Shown here one piece after another: positions 6,472-8,889 of a stretch of DNA of 8,889 bases. Both the position numbers and the translations under genes were made by a program. This stretch comes from Bacteroidota bacterium (lineage in GTDB: Bacteria; Bacteroidota; Bacteroidia; Chitinophagales; Chitinophagaceae): the NCBI GenBank assembly GCA_023423015.1, contig JAFAGE010000390.1, positions 1 through 8,889 of the forward strand, in the 5' to 3' direction. The notes under the pieces were generated by a model. The model had not been told where the DNA came from, did not search any database, and saw only the letters and a list, made by a program, of their open reading frames with translations. Positions within the stretch are counted from its first letter, which is position 1. Each line of letters opens with the position of its first letter.

Positions 6472-7266
6472 ATGAATAAAGGGTTCTTTGTTTTTTTGAT
6501 GACTATTATTTGCGCGGGTTCTTTTGCACAATCGAAGAAGAACTACACCGATGAGGAAATTCTGAAAATGTATAAGGGTCTGAGGGTTGCCGATGTTTCG
6601 GATGGGATGGACATTGCAGGGTTGAAAGATGTGGGATTAATGGACCAGCGTATTCAGCCTTTATGGAAAGACATCGACAGCTTTAAGCACATGGTGTGCG
6701 GCATTGCAGTAACTGCACGATATGTTCCTACCAATAAGATGGTTCCAAACACTATGACTCCCGAAGAATACGCCAAATGGGAAGGCAGCTGGTACAACCG
6801 TATATCACCCCAGACATACGAAGATTCCGTTAAACCAGGTAAAATTATCGTAATCGATAACCAGGGTGATGGTGACGTAGGATCTGTTGGCTCTGCAAAT
6901 TCGCTTGCGTGGGTTCAGAAGGGAGCAGTAGGAATAATTAGCGAAGGTGGGGTTCGCGACACCGATGAAATTATCAAACAGCAGATTCCCGTTTACCAGG
7001 ACCCATTACAACGTGGTCGCGGAATCCGGCCGGGACGCAATGAACTTGAATCGGTGAACAAAAATGTTGTTGTAGGTGGAGTTCTTGTTCGCGCAGGGGA
7101 TATTGTGGTTGCCGATGGAGACGGCGTGATCGTAGTTCCACGCGAATATGCTGAACCAGTTGCCACTGCTGCAAGAAAGGTTCTGGAAGGAGATAAAGCC
7201 GCGCGGCTACAGTTGTATAAGGCAACAGGCCGTCCGCTGGACGCAACTGTATTGCCTTCCAAATAA
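6472..7266 (+). CDS. RraA-family protein with signal peptide (aldolase/decarboxylase-like fold)
   Basis: A 264-residue protein. Residues 1-19 form a signal peptide (cleavage likely at SFA/QS). The rest matches the RraA / HMG-CHA aldolase family: VADVSDGMD (39-47), PGKIIVIDNQGDGDVGSVG (122-140), ANSLAWVQKGAVGIISEGGVRD (142-163) and GGVLVRAGDIVVADGDGVIVVP (202-223). In the enzymatic family members the glycine-rich loop binds the acid substrate and the Asp of the GxRD motif helps hold a divalent metal; both are intact here. Known members include RNase E regulator RraA and cytoplasmic 4-hydroxy-4-methyl-2-oxoglutarate aldolases with oxaloacetate decarboxylase side activity. A secreted version cannot regulate RNase E, so an enzyme role is more likely; the substrate is unknown. 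The GTG at 6418 lies in the repeat array and would mask the signal peptide, so 6472 was chosen. The MlrC-like gene follows after 15 bases. Confidence 0.9.
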   Translation: MNKGFFVFLMTIICAGSFAQSKKNYTDEEILKMYKGLRVADVSDGMDIAGLKDVGLMDQRIQPLWKDIDSFKHMVCGIAVTARYVPTNKMVPNTMTPEEYAKWEGSWYNRISPQTYEDSVKPGKIIVIDNQGDGDVGSVGSANSLAWVQKGAVGIISEGGVRDTDEIIKQQIPVYQDPLQRGRGIRPGRNELESVNKNVVVGGVLVRAGDIVVADGDGVIVVPREYAEPVATAARKVLEGDKAARLQLYKATGRPLDATVLPSK

Positions 7267-7281
7267 TCTACAATCCGAAAT

Positions 7282-8838
7282 ATGAAGAGGCATTTGGTAT
7301 TCATGTTGGCAGCGCTGTTCGTTTGCGTCAGTTCGACGCAAGCACAGAATGTAACTAGCAGCAAACCCCGGATAGCGATTGCCTCTTTTGGAATTGAGTC
7401 GAGCACCTTCTCTCCTGCCCTTACGCATGAGGAAGCTTTTCATCCACGATATGGTGCAGATGTTTTCAATTCATATCCTTTTCTCTCAGATTCATCGCAA
7501 CTGCGTCAGCAGGCCTTGTGGTTTCCTACAGTAGCTGCAAGGTCGCTGCCCGGTGGCATCGTAACACGAGAAGCTTATGAATCCATCGTTGGTAAAATAT
7601 TGGAACGTTTGAAAGCGAACCTGCCATACGATGGCATGTTCCTCGACATACACGGAGCCATGAGTGTTGTTGGACTTGACGACCCCGAAGGTGATTATAT
7701 AAAAAGAGTTCGGGAGGTAGTTGGAAATAAGACGATGATCTCAACGTCGATGGATCTTCATGGAAATGTATCGCTCACGTTGGCAGAAAAAAGCGATCTC
7801 ATCACGTGTTACCGCATGGCACCACATGAGGATGCAATGGAAACAAAGGAACGGTCTGTAAGAAATTTACTGGAGCGCCTCGCCAGCGGTAAAGGTAAAC
7901 CACCTTATAAAGCCTGGATAAAGGTTCCGATTCTTCTTCCGGGCGAACAAACAAGCACGCGCATAGAACCTGCAAAATCATTGTATGCAGCTGTAAAGCC
8001 TGCGGCTGAACAGCCAGGCATTATCGATGCAGCCATCTGGGTTGGATATCCATGGGCCGATGAACCGCGCAATCATGCTGTTGTGATGGTTGTAGGCGAC
8101 GATAAAAAAGCCGTAACGCGCAACGCGGAACAACTCGCCAGGAAATTCTGGAGCGTAAGGAAGCAATTCGATTTTGTTGCACCAACGGGAAATCTCGAGG
8201 AATGCCTCGCAGAAGCTTTATCGTCGAAAAGTAAACCATATTTCATCAGCGACTCCGGCGATAATCCCACTGCTGGCGGTGCCGGCGATGTAACATGGAC
8301 ATTACAACAATTGCTGCGGCGCCCGGAATTCAACAATGAAAATGGGAAATCGCTGATTTATGCATCCATTCCCGGGCCCGACCTGGTAGAAAAAGCACTA
8401 GCCGCAGGGGTAGGAAATGAAGTGACAGGTATGGTTGGTGCAGCCGTCGATGCGCGATTCGCTCCACCATTAGAATTAAAAGGCATAGTTCATTCTATTG
8501 TTAATGGCGACAGGCATGCTGAAGTGGAAGTGGTGGTAAAAACCGGCAACGCATATGTAATTGTTACACGCAAAAGAAAACCTTACCACAAAGAAGAAGA
8601 TTTTACAAGATTACAACTTGAACCGGGAAATACAGATATTGTTGTGGTGAAGATCGGCTACCTGGAGCCGGAACTATATGCCATGCAAAAAGGCTGGATG
8701 CTTGCACTCACACCGGGAGGAGTTGACCAGAATCTCGAAAGATTGCCGTACAAAAGAATACAACGACCAATGTTCCCGCTCGATAAGAATATGAAAGACC
8801 CTGAGCTGAAGGTGAAGTTGGTGGCCGTTACTAAATAA
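7282..8838 (+). CDS. Exported M81-family metallopeptidase (MlrC-like)
   Basis: A 518-residue protein with a signal peptide (about 1-21, cleavage at TQA/QN). The mature part has both MlrC domains: an N-terminal M81 domain (about 30-310) with IESSTFSP (38-45), LDIHGAM (121-127), SMDLHGNVS (156-164) and YRMAPHED (177-184), and a C-terminal MlrC domain (about 320-500) with SDSGDNPTAGGAGD (323-336). Likely metal ligands are E39, H124, D158, H160 and H182 by family resemblance. Family founder MlrC of Sphingomonas cleaves linearised microcystin; most members act on unknown peptides or amides, and a microcystin role should not be assumed. The usual HETNTF motif of cytoplasmic members is IESSTF here, keeping the Glu but lacking the His. 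The 15-base spacing to the RraA-like gene, and the shared export signal, suggest one operon. Confidence 0.92.
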   Translation: MKRHLVFMLAALFVCVSSTQAQNVTSSKPRIAIASFGIESSTFSPALTHEEAFHPRYGADVFNSYPFLSDSSQLRQQALWFPTVAARSLPGGIVTREAYESIVGKILERLKANLPYDGMFLDIHGAMSVVGLDDPEGDYIKRVREVVGNKTMISTSMDLHGNVSLTLAEKSDLITCYRMAPHEDAMETKERSVRNLLERLASGKGKPPYKAWIKVPILLPGEQTSTRIEPAKSLYAAVKPAAEQPGIIDAAIWVGYPWADEPRNHAVVMVVGDDKKAVTRNAEQLARKFWSVRKQFDFVAPTGNLEECLAEALSSKSKPYFISDSGDNPTAGGAGDVTWTLQQLLRRPEFNNENGKSLIYASIPGPDLVEKALAAGVGNEVTGMVGAAVDARFAPPLELKGIVHSIVNGDRHAEVEVVVKTGNAYVIVTRKRKPYHKEEDFTRLQLEPGNTDIVVVKIGYLEPELYAMQKGWMLALTPGGVDQNLERLPYKRIQRPMFPLDKNMKDPELKVKLVAVTK

Positions 8839-8850
8839 AGTCGGATTGCA

Positions 8851-8889
8851 ACTTCACCTCTCACCTTTCACCTCTCACCTTTCACCTCT
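8851..8889 (-). repeat. 7-bp tandem array, inverted copy of the 6376-6424 array, cut by window edge
   Basis: On the plus strand the units are ACTTCAC, CTCTCAC, CTTTCAC, CTCTCAC, CTTTCAC and a partial CTCT. Read on the minus strand they are GTGAAAG/GTGAGAG units alternating, ending in a degenerate GTGAAGT. The array starts 12 bases after the MlrC-like stop codon and runs beyond the window. It is the same motif as the array after porP/sprF but in the opposite orientation. Confidence 0.9.

Noticed and set aside
7282..8838. Assigning microcystin degradation to the M81 gene
   Set aside because: The MlrC name is by family; no mlrA, mlrB or mlrD neighbour is present, and most M81 proteins have unrelated or unknown substrates.

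Overview
The window reads as chromosome from a T9SS-bearing member of the Bacteroidota, probably near the Chitinophaga/Sphingobacteria groups. The evidence is a PorP/SprF-family protein directly behind a large secreted protein with a gliding-motility (CHU_C, type B) C-terminal sorting domain. Promoter-like sequences also fit the Bacteroidota pattern (TTG or TTTG, about 20 bases, then TAnnTTTG), and recognisable Shine-Dalgarno sites are largely absent.

Layout. Positions 1-430: no securely identified gene. On the minus strand there is a good promoter match (365-396), a 39-codon open frame (208-327) and a frame running off the left edge (1-205). Positions 431-1808, minus strand: three small genes. 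These encode a 66-residue coiled-coil protein, a 110-residue two-helix membrane protein and a 243-residue DoxX-like membrane protein with a cysteine-rich tail; the last two overlap as TAATG. Positions 1972-2529, plus strand: a stand-alone RibD-C/dihydrofolate-reductase-fold protein whose -7 promoter element lies only 4 bases before the ATG. Positions 2789-6374: a two-gene T9SS unit made of an 862-residue kelch-like propeller/Ig-like/CHU_C protein and its PorP/SprF partner, 1 base apart. Positions 6472-8838: a two-gene unit encoding an RraA-family protein and an M81 (MlrC-type) metallopeptidase, 15 bases apart, both with signal peptides.

How the genes work together. The kelch/Ig protein should be exported by Sec, cross the outer membrane through the T9SS and stay at the surface with help from the PorP/SprF protein. 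The RraA-like and MlrC-like proteins are predicted to be periplasmic (or otherwise exported), metal-dependent enzymes that may act in one catabolic step series; the substrate is unknown.

The most unusual non-coding feature is a pair of 7-bp tandem arrays (GTGARAG type) in opposite orientation. One starts just after the porP/sprF stop and the other just after the mlrC stop, so the two bracket the RraA/MlrC pair. No rRNA, tRNA, CRISPR array, transposase or prophage gene was seen. Nothing here is a clearly new biological system; the best leads are the array-bracketed exported enzyme pair and the cysteine-tailed DoxX-like protein.
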